From Lolium rigidum (taxonomy: Eukaryota; Streptophyta; Magnoliopsida; Poales; Poaceae), in contig NC_061510.1 of assembly GCF_022539505.1 (NCBI RefSeq), positions 229,783,322 to 229,847,321 of the forward strand: 64,000 nt of DNA, read 5' to 3'. Every line of letters begins with the position of its first letter. Positions within the stretch are counted from its first letter, which is position 1. Positions 23,407 through 35,709 of the stretch are shown in pieces. The position numbers and the translations under genes are program-made. Below the pieces are notes generated by a model. It ran no database searches and was not told the DNA's origin. It saw only the letters and a list, made by a program, of their open reading frames with translations.

Positions 23407-24051
23407 TCAAGTGTTATCGAAGGGTGGTATTTCTACAGCGGGGTGTGGGCTTTTCTCAACCAGGCATAGTATATTAGATACATAAGTTTTAGCATCTCCC
23501 TTTTCATTAGTCTTAGGCGTGCTACTCTCATCAAACAAATTTTCAGGAACAAGCCAAGCATAGTTATTTTCTAGCGCATCATTCATAGCTAGGAGCTTAC
23601 ATGGTATTGGTGCTTTGATCTCCCCTCCATCATCAATATTATTAGTGTATCTTATTCTATCCATATCCATCTTTTCAAGGAGACTAACAAAATTAGTAGG
23701 AGAACCAAGCATATTAAATTTAGCAAACACCTTTCTAGCTTCTCTTGCTAGACCACCAAATTCTCTAAGAAGGGTTTCTAATACAAAATCTTTCTTTTCC
23801 CCTTCTTCCATATCGCCAAGTGTGAAAAACATGTGTTGGATTATAGGATTAAGATTAGCAAATTTAGTTTCCAACAGGCGAACTAAATGCGCAGCAGCAA
23901 TTTCATAAGTAGGCGCAAGGTCTACCAAGTGTCTATCCTCAAAATCGTCAATGGTACTAACATGGTTGAAGAATTCTTCTATATTATTTCTCCCAACTAT
24001 AGACCCACGTCCTACTGGTATGTTTTTTGTGGTAAAATTAAAAGGAAACAT
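23407..24051 (-). CDS. Element A internal ORF, unknown function
   Basis: 214 codons, intact, starting MFPFNFTTKNIPVGRG. Features include a helical middle (YEIAAAHLVRLLETKFANLN, then FVLETLLREFGGLAREARKV) and a polar tail. It shares no visible similarity with the ORFs of elements B, C and D although it occupies the same slot between PBS and the conserved non-coding region. It has no gag zinc knuckle, protease or RT motif. It may be a reduced gag-like or RNA-binding protein, but nothing in the sequence proves that. It has no stops or shifts, so it may still be translated. Confidence 0.65.
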   Translation of the reverse strand: MFPFNFTTKNIPVGRGSIVGRNNIEEFFNHVSTIDDFEDRHLVDLAPTYEIAAAHLVRLLETKFANLNPIIQHMFFTLGDMEEGEKKDFVLETLLREFGGLAREARKVFAKFNMLGSPTNFVSLLEKMDMDRIRYTNNIDDGGEIKAPIPCKLLAMNDALENNYAWLVPENLFDESSTPKTNEKGDAKTYVSNILCLVEKSPHPAVEIPPFDNT

Positions 24052-24260
24052 GATGAATCTAGTAAAGTAAATGCAAGTAAACTAATTTTTTTGTGTTTTT
24101 GATATAGCGAACAAGATAGCAAATAAAGTAAAACTAGCAACTAATTTTTTTGTATTTTGATTTAGTGCAGCAAACAAAGTAGTAAATAAAACTAAGCAAG
24201 ACAAAAAACAAAGTAAAGAGATTGAGAAGTGGAGACTCCCCTTGCAGCGTGTCTTGATCT

Positions 24261-24277
24261 CCCCGGCAACGGCGCCA
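24261..24277 (-). promoter_or_regulatory. Element A primer-binding site (tRNA-Asp)
   Basis: The plus strand reads CCCCGGCAACGGCGCCA, identical to the 3' end of plant tRNA-Asp with CCA, so the minus-strand element RNA would pair with it over 17 nt. Confidence 0.9.
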
Positions 24278-24287
24278 GAAAAGAGCT

Positions 24288-25883
24288 TGATGGCGTGTAT
24301 TTCACACGTTCGTTGGGCAACCCCAAGAGGAAGGTATGATGCGCACAGCAGCAAGTTTTCCCTCGAGAAAGAAACCAAGGTTTATCGAACCAGGAGGAGC
24401 CAAGAAGCACGTTGAAGGTTGATGGCGGCGAGATGTAGTGCGGCGCAACACCGGGGATTCCGGCGCCAACGTGAAACCTGCACAACACAACCAAAGTACT
24501 TTGCCCCAACGAAACGGTGAGGTTGTCAATCTCACCGGCTTGCTGTAACAAAGGATTAACCGTATTGTGTGGAAGATGATTGTTTGCAGAAAACGAGTAG
24601 AACAAGTATTGCGATAGATTGTATTTCGGTAAAGAGAATTGGACCGAGGTCCACGAGTTCACTAGAGGTGTCTCTCCCATAAGACGAACATCATGTTGGG
24701 TGAACAAATTACGGTTGGGCAATTGACAAATAAAGAGAGCATGACAATGCACATACATATCATGATGAGTATAGTGAGATTTAATTGGGCATTACGACAA
24801 AGTACATAGACCGCCATCCAACTGCATCTATGCCTAAAAAGTCCACCTTCGGAGTTATCATCCGAACCCCCTCCGAGTATTAAGTTGCAAACAACGAGAC
24901 AATTGCATTAAGTATGGTGCGTAATGTAACTAGTGACTACATCCTTGAACATAGCACTAATGTTTTATCCCTAGTGGCAACGACACAACACAACCTTAGA
25001 ACTTTACATCACTTGTCCCGAGTGTCAATGCGGGCATGAACCCACTATCGAGCATAAGTACTCCCTCTTGGAGTTACAAGCATCTACTTGGCCAGAGCAT
25101 CTACTAGTAACGGAGAGCATGCAAGATCATAAACAACACATAAGCATAACTTTGATAATCAACATAACAAGTATTCTCTATTCATCGGATCCCAACAAAC
25201 GAAACATATAGAATTACATATAGATGATCTTGATCATGATAGGCAGCTCACAAGATCCGACAATGATAGCACAATGGGGAGAAGACAACCATCTAGCTAC
25301 TGCTATGGACCCATAGTCCAGGGGTAGACTACTCACACATCACACCGGAGGCGACCATGGCGGCGTAGAGTCCTCCGGGAGATGATTCCCCTCTCCGGCA
25401 GGGTGCCGGAGGCGATCTCCTGGATCCCCGAGATGGGATCGGCGGTGGCGGCGTCTCTGGAAGGTTTTCCGTATCGTGGCTCTCGGTACTGGGGGTTTGG
25501 TCACGGAGGCTATTTGTAGGCGGAAGGGCAGGTCAAGAGGCGGCACGGGGCCCCACACCACAGGGCCGCGCGGCCACGGGGGGGCCGCGCCGCCCTATAG
25601 TGTGGCCCCTCCGTGGCCCCTCTTCGTCTCTCCTTCGGACTTCGGAAGCTTCGTGAGAAAATAGGCCCCCGGGCTTTGATTTCGTCCAATTCCGAGAATA
25701 TTTCCTTACTAGGATTTCGAAACCAAAAACAGCAGAAAACGACAAGCGGCACTTCGGCATCTTGTTAATAGGTTAGTTCCAGAAAATGCACGAATATGAC
25801 ATAAAGTGTGCATAAAACATGTAGATAACATCAATAATGTGGCATGGAACATAAGAAATTATCGATACGTCGGAGACGTATCA
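24288..25883 (-). repeat. Element A 5' LTR
   Basis: 1,596 bp. A TATA-like TACAAATA (minus strand) lies at 25511-25518, just downstream of a GC-rich palindromic tract. Several differences from the partner LTR are small indels at CAG/CTG sites. Confidence 0.93.
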
Positions 25884-28800
25884 GTCCACAGGCCAACGCT
25901 TGACGTCGGAAGACTCCTAGTTGTCGTAGGCGTCCTGCTGGTCGTCTCCTTGTTCTTCTTCATACTCTGGCCATTTGAATAGCCAGGGACAAAGCCGTGA
26001 GTACTTCAAGTACTCGCAAACTAATAATAATGTAAGTGCTAGACATTTCTAGTAAGGTTTGCTAAGCTCTAGTTTACTTGCATAAAGCCAATTTTAGTTC
26101 ACAAGTATTTGAGAAAAGCTTATTCATGTGCTAACTAACTCAAGTGGGAACATTAGTGTCATTCCCACCATTCAAGTGGTGATTTCAATTTAATTCACCA
26201 CTTCACCATTCATTTCACCCCTTTCATTTCAACATCATTTTCAAGAATTTGACATCGGAAACTGTATGGCCTTTCCAACCGTCCGTAACCGTGGACGCGG
26301 CTATTCGAATAGATTGACACTCTGCATAGGTTGCACACTTGTGCCACAACATTTGATTTCATCCGTCGGGATTACCCCGAATCATCGTAACACAGTACAC
26401 GGATCATCAACCATAACCTTTCACTTATAAATCCTAGTATGAGCACCTCTCCCAATGAGCTTGGCCTCCCAGTGAAGACCAACTGTCAACCTGGGAACTG
26501 CATAGGGCTTGGCCGTACAATTCACCTCAATTCACATCATTTCTCAACAACGGAGGCAGCCTCGGCATAACCCCTATGACGTGTGTTCAGAGGGAACTCA
26601 TACTAAGATACATAAACTTCCAGTTAAGCCCTACCCATAATCATGTATTGTGGGGGTACTCAATATTGGAAAGGTATCGCATTCAAACCAATATCATTTT
26701 TATCAAAAATCACCATCTTCTCTTTGTCATATTCACCTTTAAAAATCATTCAATGGAATGCTTCATCATTCCAAGGTTTCAAAATTCAGTTCAAGTCACA
26801 TTGTTCCCATCTAGATTAGTCAAGTTTTAATCATTAGCACTAGCTCTAAATCATGAGGGGTGCTATCTTGCTTTGCTTGATTGAGACTAACTTTACTACT
26901 CTAGTAAACTTCTTTACTTTGACCCAAGTTAACTATAAAAGTAACTCTTGGAAAACACAAGTAAAACTTGTAATGTAGAAAACTTGGGATAGGCTTATGG
27001 TAAGAAAAGGTAAGACTAATGGTGCCTTGCCCCAAAGGGCTTTGCACTTTGCAAGAATATTAGCTTGCCTTGGTAGTTCTCAAAGTTCTCCTCCTCCTCC
27101 TCTTGGTAGCAGCCTTCTTCTTCCGGGTATTCTCCGGTGCTAGCGTCTAAATTCAAATACGAGTATAATCACTCAACTAATTCAATGGCTATTCCATACA
27201 TCACATATATGCACACAAACTATTCTAAGCACACAATTACTCTAATTATGGTGCATTGGTTGTGTTGCTTGAGGAGAAATAATTTCCTTTTATTTAATAT
27301 GTAAATGATGGTTTCCATAGGGTTCTTGAGAAATAATTTCCTCTCATTGAAATCTTCTTAAGATTTAATTTCTCAAACAATCATACATGAACTTATATTG
27401 ACCTAAGTCAAACATTCATTATCATCATTTGAGAAAATAATTTAAATAAGGTAGACCACCTCATACCATTTAATAGTGCTACAAATGATTTAAATCTCCA
27501 AGTAATTCATATAAGAGAGTTTTTCCAGGGTTCCAAACATCACATGAATTCATTTGGGACAAGATTTAAATGAAGTAAAATACTTCCTATGATTTGCATA
27601 ATAGTTTTGGACAATATCACTTAGATAAACTAGCCATATTGTCCATTAATTAAACTAGGGCATGATCATGCAAAGTGACCACACCATTTTCTCACAGAAA
27701 CAATTATTGTAAGTTAAATGTGAGCTATTGGAGTTGGAATTAACTTAATATCTATTTTGGTTGATTTTTAATAATTATTTGAATATGGAAAAGTCCCTGT
27801 CTTCATCTTTTTATCAGATTAATTCTACAACAGATCTTGAAGTGGGACCAGTGGCATATTGTAGATCTTTTTCATAGCTTTCCAACAATATCAAACTTGT
27901 TAAATTTGGCAGGGCCAAACAGCTTCTATGGATTTTCAAAGTTGGAGTCAGTATTGAAATGGTTTGAATTTAATTAAACAGATTTTGAATTAAACGGGCC
28001 GGCGGGAAAATTTCTAACGGGCCAGATTCAAACGGACGGCCTGCCCAGCCCACCATGGTCCACAGACGCGTGGGCTTGCTGATAGCATGGGGGCCACTCG
28101 TCAGCGAGTCATAAAACCCGAAACGGTACGCATCAACGAGAAGCGTTGGATTAGATCATCATCGGACGGACGAGCGACGTCGTCTTCTCCGACGAGATGA
28201 GGCTACTGGCGCGGTGGCGCTAGGGGGTCGGAGGGCTCACCGAGGCTCCAGCAAGGGTTGGCAGTGTGCGCGAGGAAGTTGTGGACGACGGCGAAGCAGC
28301 CTGTAGCAGTGGCGGAGCTCGAGGCGGCCTGGATCGATGGCGATTCCTCCATGGCTTCCGCGGCTCCGATCTTCCGATTGAGCTTGCTCCGGCGACGATC
28401 GAGGTAGCTAATGGGTTGAGGAGAGGCAGTGGTGGATGGGGAACGAGATGGTGTGCTCAGCTTCGTCCAGGGAACGCGGTATTTATAGATGGGCGAGGGT
28501 GCTGCGGGGCAGGGTTGAGGTCGACCATGGCGCGGCGATTCCGGCGAGCTGTTGGGCTAGGAAACGGTGCAGTGACATTCTCCTCATCCAGGCGAAGCTA
28601 TAGGTAGCAACGGCACGGTCGGGCGGCGTCTGGTGGCGACGCATTGCTTCCGTGTTTGCGGGCGGCGTCTACGGGATCTGCTCCGTCATCTCCGGCGGCG
28701 GCGGTCCAGGGAGTGGTCGTGAGCGTGTCTGGTGGTGTCGTGGTGTCACGACGGTGCTCAACGCATTGCTAGCGGGGCCAGAGCGAGCGCATGCTGGCGA

Positions 28801-28935
28801 GGCGGCAGGTGGCCATTGACATCCACGCGCGACGCGAGCGGCATCTGGCGGCGATCTTGGCGCGCGATCTCCGGCGAGTGGTCGTTGCGTCCTCGACCAG
28901 GGCTGGTGTAGGCGGTGCTAGGGTGGTGTGGTGGC

Positions 28936-30648
28936 TGATGTCTACGGGTGCTTCTATTCTTGTAGACAGTGTTGGGCCTCCAAGAGCAGAGGTTTGTAGA
29001 ACAGCAGCAAGTTTCCCTTAAGTGGATCACCCAAGGTTTATCGAACTCAGGGAGGAAGAGGTCAAAGATATCCCTCTCAAGCAACCCTGCAACCACAAAG
29101 CAAGAAGTCTCTTGTGTCCCCAACACACCTAATAGGTGCACTAGTTCGGCGAAGAGATAGTGAAATACAGGTGGTATGAATAAATATGAGCAGTAGTAAT
29201 GGCGCCAGAAAATACTTGATGTACAACTGGTGTGTGGTTGATGGTGGTAATATTGCAGGAAGTAGAGATGCAGTAAAACAGTAAACAAGCAGTGATAGCA
29301 GTATTTGGGAACGAGGCCTAGGGATCATACTTTCACTAGTGGACACTCTCAACATTGATCACATAACAGAATAGATAAATGCTATACTCTACACTCTGTT
29401 GTTGGATGATGAACACCACTAATTGCGTAGGATTACACGAACCCTCAATGCCGGAGTTAACAAGCTCCACAATATTCGATATTCATGTTTAAATAACCTT
29501 AGAGTGCACGATAGATCAACACAACTAAACCAAGTACTAACATAGCATGCACACTGTCACCATCACACTATGAAGGAGGAATAGATCACATCAATACTAT
29601 CATAGCAATAGTTAACTTCATAATCTACAAGAGATCACAATCATAACCTACGCCAAGTACTACACGATGCACACACTGTCACCTTTACACCATGCATGAG
29701 GAATAGACTACTTTAATAACATCACTAGAGTAGCACATAGATGAATAGTGATACAAAACACATTGCAATCATAAAGGCATATAAATAAGCACTTCACTAT
29801 GCCATTCATAACGATGAATAAGTATTCCGTGAAATATAGCCTAAGAGACCCACACGGTGCACACACTCGTCACCTTTACACACGTGGTACAAGGAGTCTC
29901 CGGAGATCACATAAGTAAAATCCACTTGACTAGCATAATGACATCTAGATTACAAGTATCATCATATGAATCTCAATCATGTAAGGCAACTCATGAGATT
30001 ATTGTATTGAAGTACATAGGAGAGAGATTAACCACATAGCTACCGGTACAGCCCTTAGCCTCGATGGAGAACTACTCCCTCCTCATGGGAGACAGCAGCG
30101 GTGATGAAGATGGCGGTGGTGTCGATGGAGGAGCCTTCCGGGGGCACTTCCCCATCCCGGCGGCGTGCCGGAACAGAGACTCCTGTCCCCAGATCTTGGA
30201 TTTGCAATGGCGGCGGCTCTGGAAGGTTTCTCGTACCGTGGCTTTTTCGTATCGAAGATTTAGGTCAGGGACCTTTAAATAGGCGAAGAGGCGGAGTCAG
30301 AGGGTCGACGAGGCGGTGACACAATAGGGGGGCGCGGCCCCCTCTGGCCGCGCCGGGCTATCGTCTGGTGGGCATGTGGCCCCCCTCTGGCAGCTCTCGG
30401 GTGTTCTGGAAGCTTCGTCCAATTTTAAGACTCTGGGCGTTGATTTCGTCCAATTTCGAGAATATTTCCTTACTAGGATTTCTGAAACCAAAAACAGCAG
30501 AAAACAGGAACTGGCACTTCGGCATCTCGTCAATAGGTTAGTTCCGGAAAACGCATAAAATCATCATAAAGTGTGAATAAAACATGTAGGTATTGTCATA
30601 AAACAAGCATGGAACATAAGAAATTATCGATACGTCGGAGACGTATCA
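28936..30648 (-). repeat. Element B 3' LTR
   Basis: 1,713 bp, paired with 33993-35709. Confidence 0.93.
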
Positions 30649-30662
30649 GCATCCCCAAGCTT
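30649..30662 (-). promoter_or_regulatory. Element B PPT-position motif
   Basis: The same 14-mer AAGCTTGGGGATGC (minus strand) is adjacent to the 3' LTR. Confidence 0.75.
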
Positions 30663-32378
30663 AGTTCCTACTCGTCCCGAGTAGGTAAACGATAACAAAG
30701 ATAATTTCTGAAGTGACATGCTACCAACATAATCTTGATCATACTATTGTAAAGCATATGAGATGAATGCATCGATTCAAAGCAATGATAAAGACAATGA
30801 TTAAACAACTGAATCACATAGCAAATACTTTTCATGAATAGTACTTTCAAGACAAGCATCAATAAGTCTTGCATAAGAGTTAACTCATAAAGCAATAAAT
30901 TCTAAATAAAGGCATTGAAGCAACACAAAGGAAGATTAAGTTTCAGCGGTTGCTTTCAACTTGTAACATGTATATCTCATGGATAGTTGTCAATGCAAAG
31001 TAGTATAACAAGTGCAATATGCAAGTATGTAGGAATCAATGCACAGTTAACACAAGTGTTTGCTTCTTGAGATGGGAGAGAAATAGGTGAACTGACTCAA
31101 CATAAAAGTAGAAGAAAGGCCCTTCGCAGAGGGAAGCAGGGATTAAATCATGTGCTAGAGCTTTTTAAGTTTTGAAATCATAAAGAGAGCATAAAAGTAA
31201 AGTTTTGAGAGGTGTCTGTTGTTGTCAACGAATGGTAGTGGGCACTCTAACTACCTCGCCAACCAGACTTTCAAGAGCGGCTCCCATGAAGGACGTTATC
31301 TCTACCAGCAAGGTAGATCATCCCTCTTCTCTTTTGTTTACACATGTATTTTAGTTTTATTATGGGTGACACTCCCCCAACCTTTGCTTACACAATCCAT
31401 GGCTAACCGAATCCTCGGGTGCCTACCATCAATCTCATACCATGGAGGAGTGTCTATTTGCAAAATTAAGTTGCTTACTGATGAATCAGAGCAAAACATG
31501 TGAAGAGAATTATTAATGAAGTTTGATTAATCGGGACTGGGAACCCCATTGCCAGCTCTTTTTGCAAAATTATTGGATAAGCGGATGTGCCACTAGTCCA
31601 TTATGAAAGTCCGTCAAGAGTAAATGACAAGGTTGAAAGATAAACACCACATACTTCCTCATGAGCTATAAAACATTGACACAAATTGAGAAGCATTTTG
31701 AAGGTTTAAAGGTAGCACATGAAGTATTTACTTGGAATGGCAGAGAAGTACCATGTAGTAGGTATGTATGGTGGACACAAATGGCATAGTGTTTGGCTCA
31801 AGGATTTGGATGCACGAGAAGTATTTCCTCTCAGTACAAGGCTTAGGCTAGCAAGGTTGTTTGAAGCAAACACAAGTATGAACTAGTACAGCAAAACTCA
31901 CATAAAAGACATATTGCAAGCATTATAAGACTATACATTGTCTTCCTTGTTGTTCAAACACCTTTACCAGAAAATATCTAGACCTTAGAGAGACCAATCA
32001 TGCAAACCAAATTTTAGCAAGTTATATGTATTTCTTCACTAATAGGTGCAAAGTATATGATGCAAGAGCTTAAACATGAGCACAACAATTGCCAAGTATC
32101 AAGTTATTCAAGACATCATACCAATTACTACATGTAGCATTTTCTGTTTCCAACCATATAACAATTAACGAAGCAGTTTCAATATTCGCCATGAAAATTA
32201 AAAGCTAAGAACACATGTGTTCATATGAACCAGCGGAGCATGTCTCTCTCCCAAACAAGCATTTATTCAAACAAAAACAAAAATAGAAACACACAGACGC
32301 TCCAAGTAAAGCACATAAGATGTGACCGAATAAAAATATAGTTTCAAGGGAGGAACCTGATAATTTGTCGATGAAGAA

Positions 32379-32463
32379 GGGGATGCCTTGGGCATCCCCA
32401 AGCTTAGATGCTTGAGTCTTCTTGAAATATGCAGGGATGAACCACCGGGGCATCCCCAAGCTT
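32379..32463 (-). promoter_or_regulatory. Element B internal PPT-like 14-mers and hairpin
   Basis: Copies of the 14-mer on the minus strand lie at 32450-32463 and 32392-32405. The hairpin GGGGATGCC / GGCATCCCC is at 32379-32399. Confidence 0.75.
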
Positions 32464-33110
32464 AGGCTTTTCACTCTTCTTGATCACATTGTATCATCCT
32501 CCTCTCTTGACCCTTGAAAACTTCCTCTACACCAAACTCGAAACACACTCATTAGAGGGTTAGTGCATAATCAAAATTCACATGTTCAGAGGTGACACAA
32601 TCATTCTTAACACTTCTGTACATTGCCCAAAGCTACTGGAAGTTAATGGAACAAAGAAATCCATCCAACACAGCAAAAGAGGCAATGCGAAATAAAAGGC
32701 AGAATCTGTCAAAACAGAACAGTCCGTAAAGACGAATTTCTAAGAGGCACCATACTTGCTCAAATGAAAATGCTCAAATTGAATGAAAGTTGCGTACATA
32801 TCTGAGGATCACTCACGTAAATTTGCAGATTTTTCTGAGTTACCTACAGAGAACCCTGCCCAAATTCGTGACAGACAGAAATTTGTTTCTGCGCGAGAAT
32901 CCAAATCTAGTATCAACCTTGCTATCAAAGACTTTACTTGGCACAACAATGCAATAAAATAAAGATAAGGAGAGGTTGCTACAGTAGTAACCACTTCCAA
33001 GACACAAATATAAAACTAAATTACTGTAGTAAAATAAACACATGGGTTATCTCCCAAGAAGTTTTTTCTTTATAGCAATTAAGATGGGCTCGGCAGTTTT
33101 AATGATGCAC

Positions 33111-33827
33111 TCACAAGAAATAAGAGTTGAAGCAAAAGAGAGCATCAAGAAGCAAATTCAAAACCAATTTAAGTCTAACATGCTTCCTATGCATAGGGAT
33201 CTTGTAAATAAACAAGTTCATGAAGAGTAAAGTGACAAGTATAGGAAGATAAAACAAGTGTAGCTTCAAAAATTTCAGTACATAGAGAGGTGTTTTAGTA
33301 ACATGAAAATTTCCACAACCATATTTTCCTCTCTCATAATAACTTTCAGTAGCATCATGAGCAAACTCAACAATATAACTATCAAATGAAACATTCTTAT
33401 CATGAGTCTCATGCATAAAATTATTACTCTCCACATAAGCATAATCAATTTTATTAGTTGTAGTGGGAGCAAATTCAACAAAGTAGCTATCATTATTATT
33501 CTCATCATCAAATATAGGAGGCATATTGTAATCATAATCAAATTTATCCTCCATAACAAGCGGCACCAAAAGACTACTATCATTATAATCATCATAAATA
33601 GGAGGTAAAGTATCATCAAAGTAAATTTTCTCCTCAATGCTCGGGGGACTAAAAAGATCATGCTCATCAAAACCAGCTTCCCCAAGCTTATAATTTTCCA
33701 TATCATTAGCAACAATGGTATTCAAAGTGTTCATACTAATATGTTCCATGGGTTTTTTAATTTTCGGATCAAACCATCCATGTCTTAACTCAGGAAAAAG
33801 AATAAAAAGCTCCATGTTGCTTTCCAT
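33111..33827 (-). CDS. Element B internal ORF, shared C-terminal domain family
   Basis: 238 codons, closely related to the element D ORF. The N-terminal half is acidic and Asp/Tyr-rich with repeated PPIYDD/PPIFDD boxes (FDDTLPPIYDDYNDSS, YDYNMPPIFDD). The C-terminal about 90 residues (YYERGKYGCGNFHVTK, PLYVLKFLKLHLFYLP, then a hydrophobic FMNLFIYK stretch, HRKHVRLK and LLDALFCF) are shared with elements C and D. The hydrophobic part could be a membrane or buried segment. It stops at TGA where D has CGA (RVHH), a likely CpG transition that shortens the end by four residues. The function is unknown. Confidence 0.65.
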   Translation of the reverse strand: MESNMELFILFPELRHGWFDPKIKKPMEHISMNTLNTIVANDMENYKLGEAGFDEHDLFSPPSIEEKIYFDDTLPPIYDDYNDSSLLVPLVMEDKFDYDYNMPPIFDDENNNDSYFVEFAPTTTNKIDYAYVESNNFMHETHDKNVSFDSYIVEFAHDATESYYERGKYGCGNFHVTKTPLYVLKFLKLHLFYLPILVTLLFMNLFIYKIPMHRKHVRLKLVLNLLLDALFCFNSYFL

Positions 33828-33965
33828 TATGCCAAACTAGTGTAAAACAAGAAACAAAAAGATGCAATTGCAGGATCTAAAGGAAATAGCTTCGAGTACT
33901 TACAACAGCGTCGGAAAATAGCTTGGTAGCCGAGATCCGGAGTGTGAGTACCTTTTACCTTTCCT

Positions 33966-33982
33966 CCCCGGCAACGGCGCGA
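33966..33982 (-). promoter_or_regulatory. Element B primer-binding site (tRNA-Asp, one mismatch)
   Basis: The plus strand reads CCCCGGCAACGGCGCGA. It differs from the tRNA-Asp 3' end at one base of the CCA-adjacent part. Confidence 0.85.
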
Positions 33983-33992
33983 GAAAAGTGCT

Positions 33993-35709
33993 TGATGTCT
34001 ACGGGTGCTTCTATTCTTGTAGACGGTGTTGGGCCTCCAAGAGCAGAGGTTTGTAGAACAGCAGCAAGTTTCCCTTAAGTGGATCACCCAAGGTTTATCG
34101 AACTCAGGGAGGAAGAGGTCAAAGATATCCCTCTCAAGCAATCCTGCAACCACAAAGCAAGAAGTCTCTTGTGTCCCCAACACACCTAATAGGTGCACTA
34201 GTTCGGCGAAGAGATAGTGAAATACAGGTGGTATGAATAAATATGAGCAGTAGTAACGGCGCCAGAAAATACTTGATGCTACAACTGGCGTGTGGTTGAT
34301 GGTGGTAATATTGCAGGAAGTACAGATGCAGTAAAACAGTAAACAAGCAGTGATAGCAGTATTTGGGAACAAGGCCTAGGGATCATACTTTCACTAGTGG
34401 ACACTCTCAACATTGATCACATAACAGAATAGATAAATGCTATACTCTACACTCTGTTGTTGGATGATGAACACCACTAATTGCGTAGGATTACACGAAC
34501 CCTCAATGCCGGAGTTAACAAGCTCCCCAATATTCGATATTCATGTTTAAATAACCTTAGAGTGCACGATAGATCAACACAACTAAACCAAGTACTAACA
34601 TAGCATGCACACTGTCACCATCACACTATGAAGGAGGAATAGATCACATCAATACTATCATAGCAATAGTTAACTTCATAATCTACAAGAGATCACAATC
34701 ATAACCTACGCCAAGTACTACACGATGCACACACTGTCACCTTTACACCGTGCAGGAGGAATAGACTACTTTAATAACATCACTAGAGTAGCACATAGAT
34801 GAATAGTGATACAAAACACATTGCAATCATAAAGGGATATAAATAAGCACTTCACTATGCCATTCATAACAGTGAATAAGTATTCTGTGAAATATAGCCT
34901 AAGAGACCCACACGGTGCACACACTTGTCACCTTTACACACGTGGGACAAGGAGTCTCCGGAGATCACATAAGTAAAATCCACTTGACTAGCATAATGAC
35001 ATCTAGATTACAAGTATCATCATATGAATCTCAATCATGTAAGGCAGCTCATGAGATTATTGTATTGAAGTACATAGGATAGAGATTAACCACATAGCTA
35101 CCGGTACAGCCCTTAGCCTCGATGGAGAACTACTCCCTCCTCATGGGAGACAGCAGCGGTGATGAAGATGGCGGTGGTGTCGATGGAGGAGCCTTCCGGG
35201 GGCACTTCCCCATCCCGGCTGCGTGCCGGAACAGAGACTCCTGTCCCCCAGATCTTGGCTTCGCGATGGCGGTGGCTCTGGAAGGTTTCTCGTACCGTGG
35301 CTTTTCCGTATCGAAGATTTAGGTCAGGGACCTTTAAATAGGCGAAGAGGCGGAGTCAGAGGGTCGACAAGGCGGCGACACAATAGGGGGGCGCAGCCAC
35401 CCCTCTGGCCGTGCCGGGCTATCGTCTGGTGGGCCTGTGGCCCCCCTCTGGCAGCTCTCGGGTGTTCTGGAAGCTTCGTCCAATTTTAAGACTCTAGGCG
35501 TTGATTTCGTCCAATTCCGAGAATATTTCCTTACTAGGATTTCTGAAACCAAAAATAGCAGAAAACAGGAACTGGCACTTCGGCATCTCGTCAATAGGTT
35601 AGTTCCGGAAAACGCATAAAATCATCATAAAGTGTGAACAAAACATGTAGGTATTGTCATAAAACAAGCATGGAACATAAGAAATTATCGATACGTCGGA
35701 GACGTATCA
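33993..35709 (-). repeat. Element B 5' LTR
   Basis: 1,717 bp. A TATA-like TATTTAAA (minus strand) lies at 35333-35340, duplicated at 30274-30281 in the partner LTR. Confidence 0.93.

Larger units (their letters stand above)
19204..25883 (-). mobile_element. Non-autonomous LTR element A
   Basis: 6,680 bp with TSD GTCCA, inserted in the Gypsy left LTR. Sense is minus: 5' LTR 24288-25883, tRNA-Asp PBS 24261-24277, one ORF 23407-24051, non-coding middle, PPT-position 14-mer 20798-20811, 3' LTR 19204-20797. No gag or pol homology is visible. The LTR start TGATACGTCTCCGACGTATC is common in Triticeae LTR families, but I do not assign a family. Confidence 0.93.
28936..35709 (-). mobile_element. Non-autonomous LTR element B
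   Basis: 6,774 bp with TSD GTGGC, in the Gypsy left LTR. Sense is minus: 5' LTR 33993-35709, PBS 33966-33982, ORF 33111-33827, PPT-position motif 30649-30662, 3' LTR 28936-30648. Its LTR interior and ORF are clearly related to element D, so B and D are one family in opposite orientation. Confidence 0.93.

Noticed and set aside
24261..24277. Possible tRNA-Asp gene fragment
   Set aside because: Only the 17-nt 3' end matches, and it sits at the PBS position next to an LTR in all four elements; there is no A box or anticodon arm.
28266..28607. Open frames in the Gypsy LTR (also at 52083-52603)
   Set aside because: They lie around the LTR TATA region opposite to the element sense and differ between the two LTRs; GC-rich by-products.
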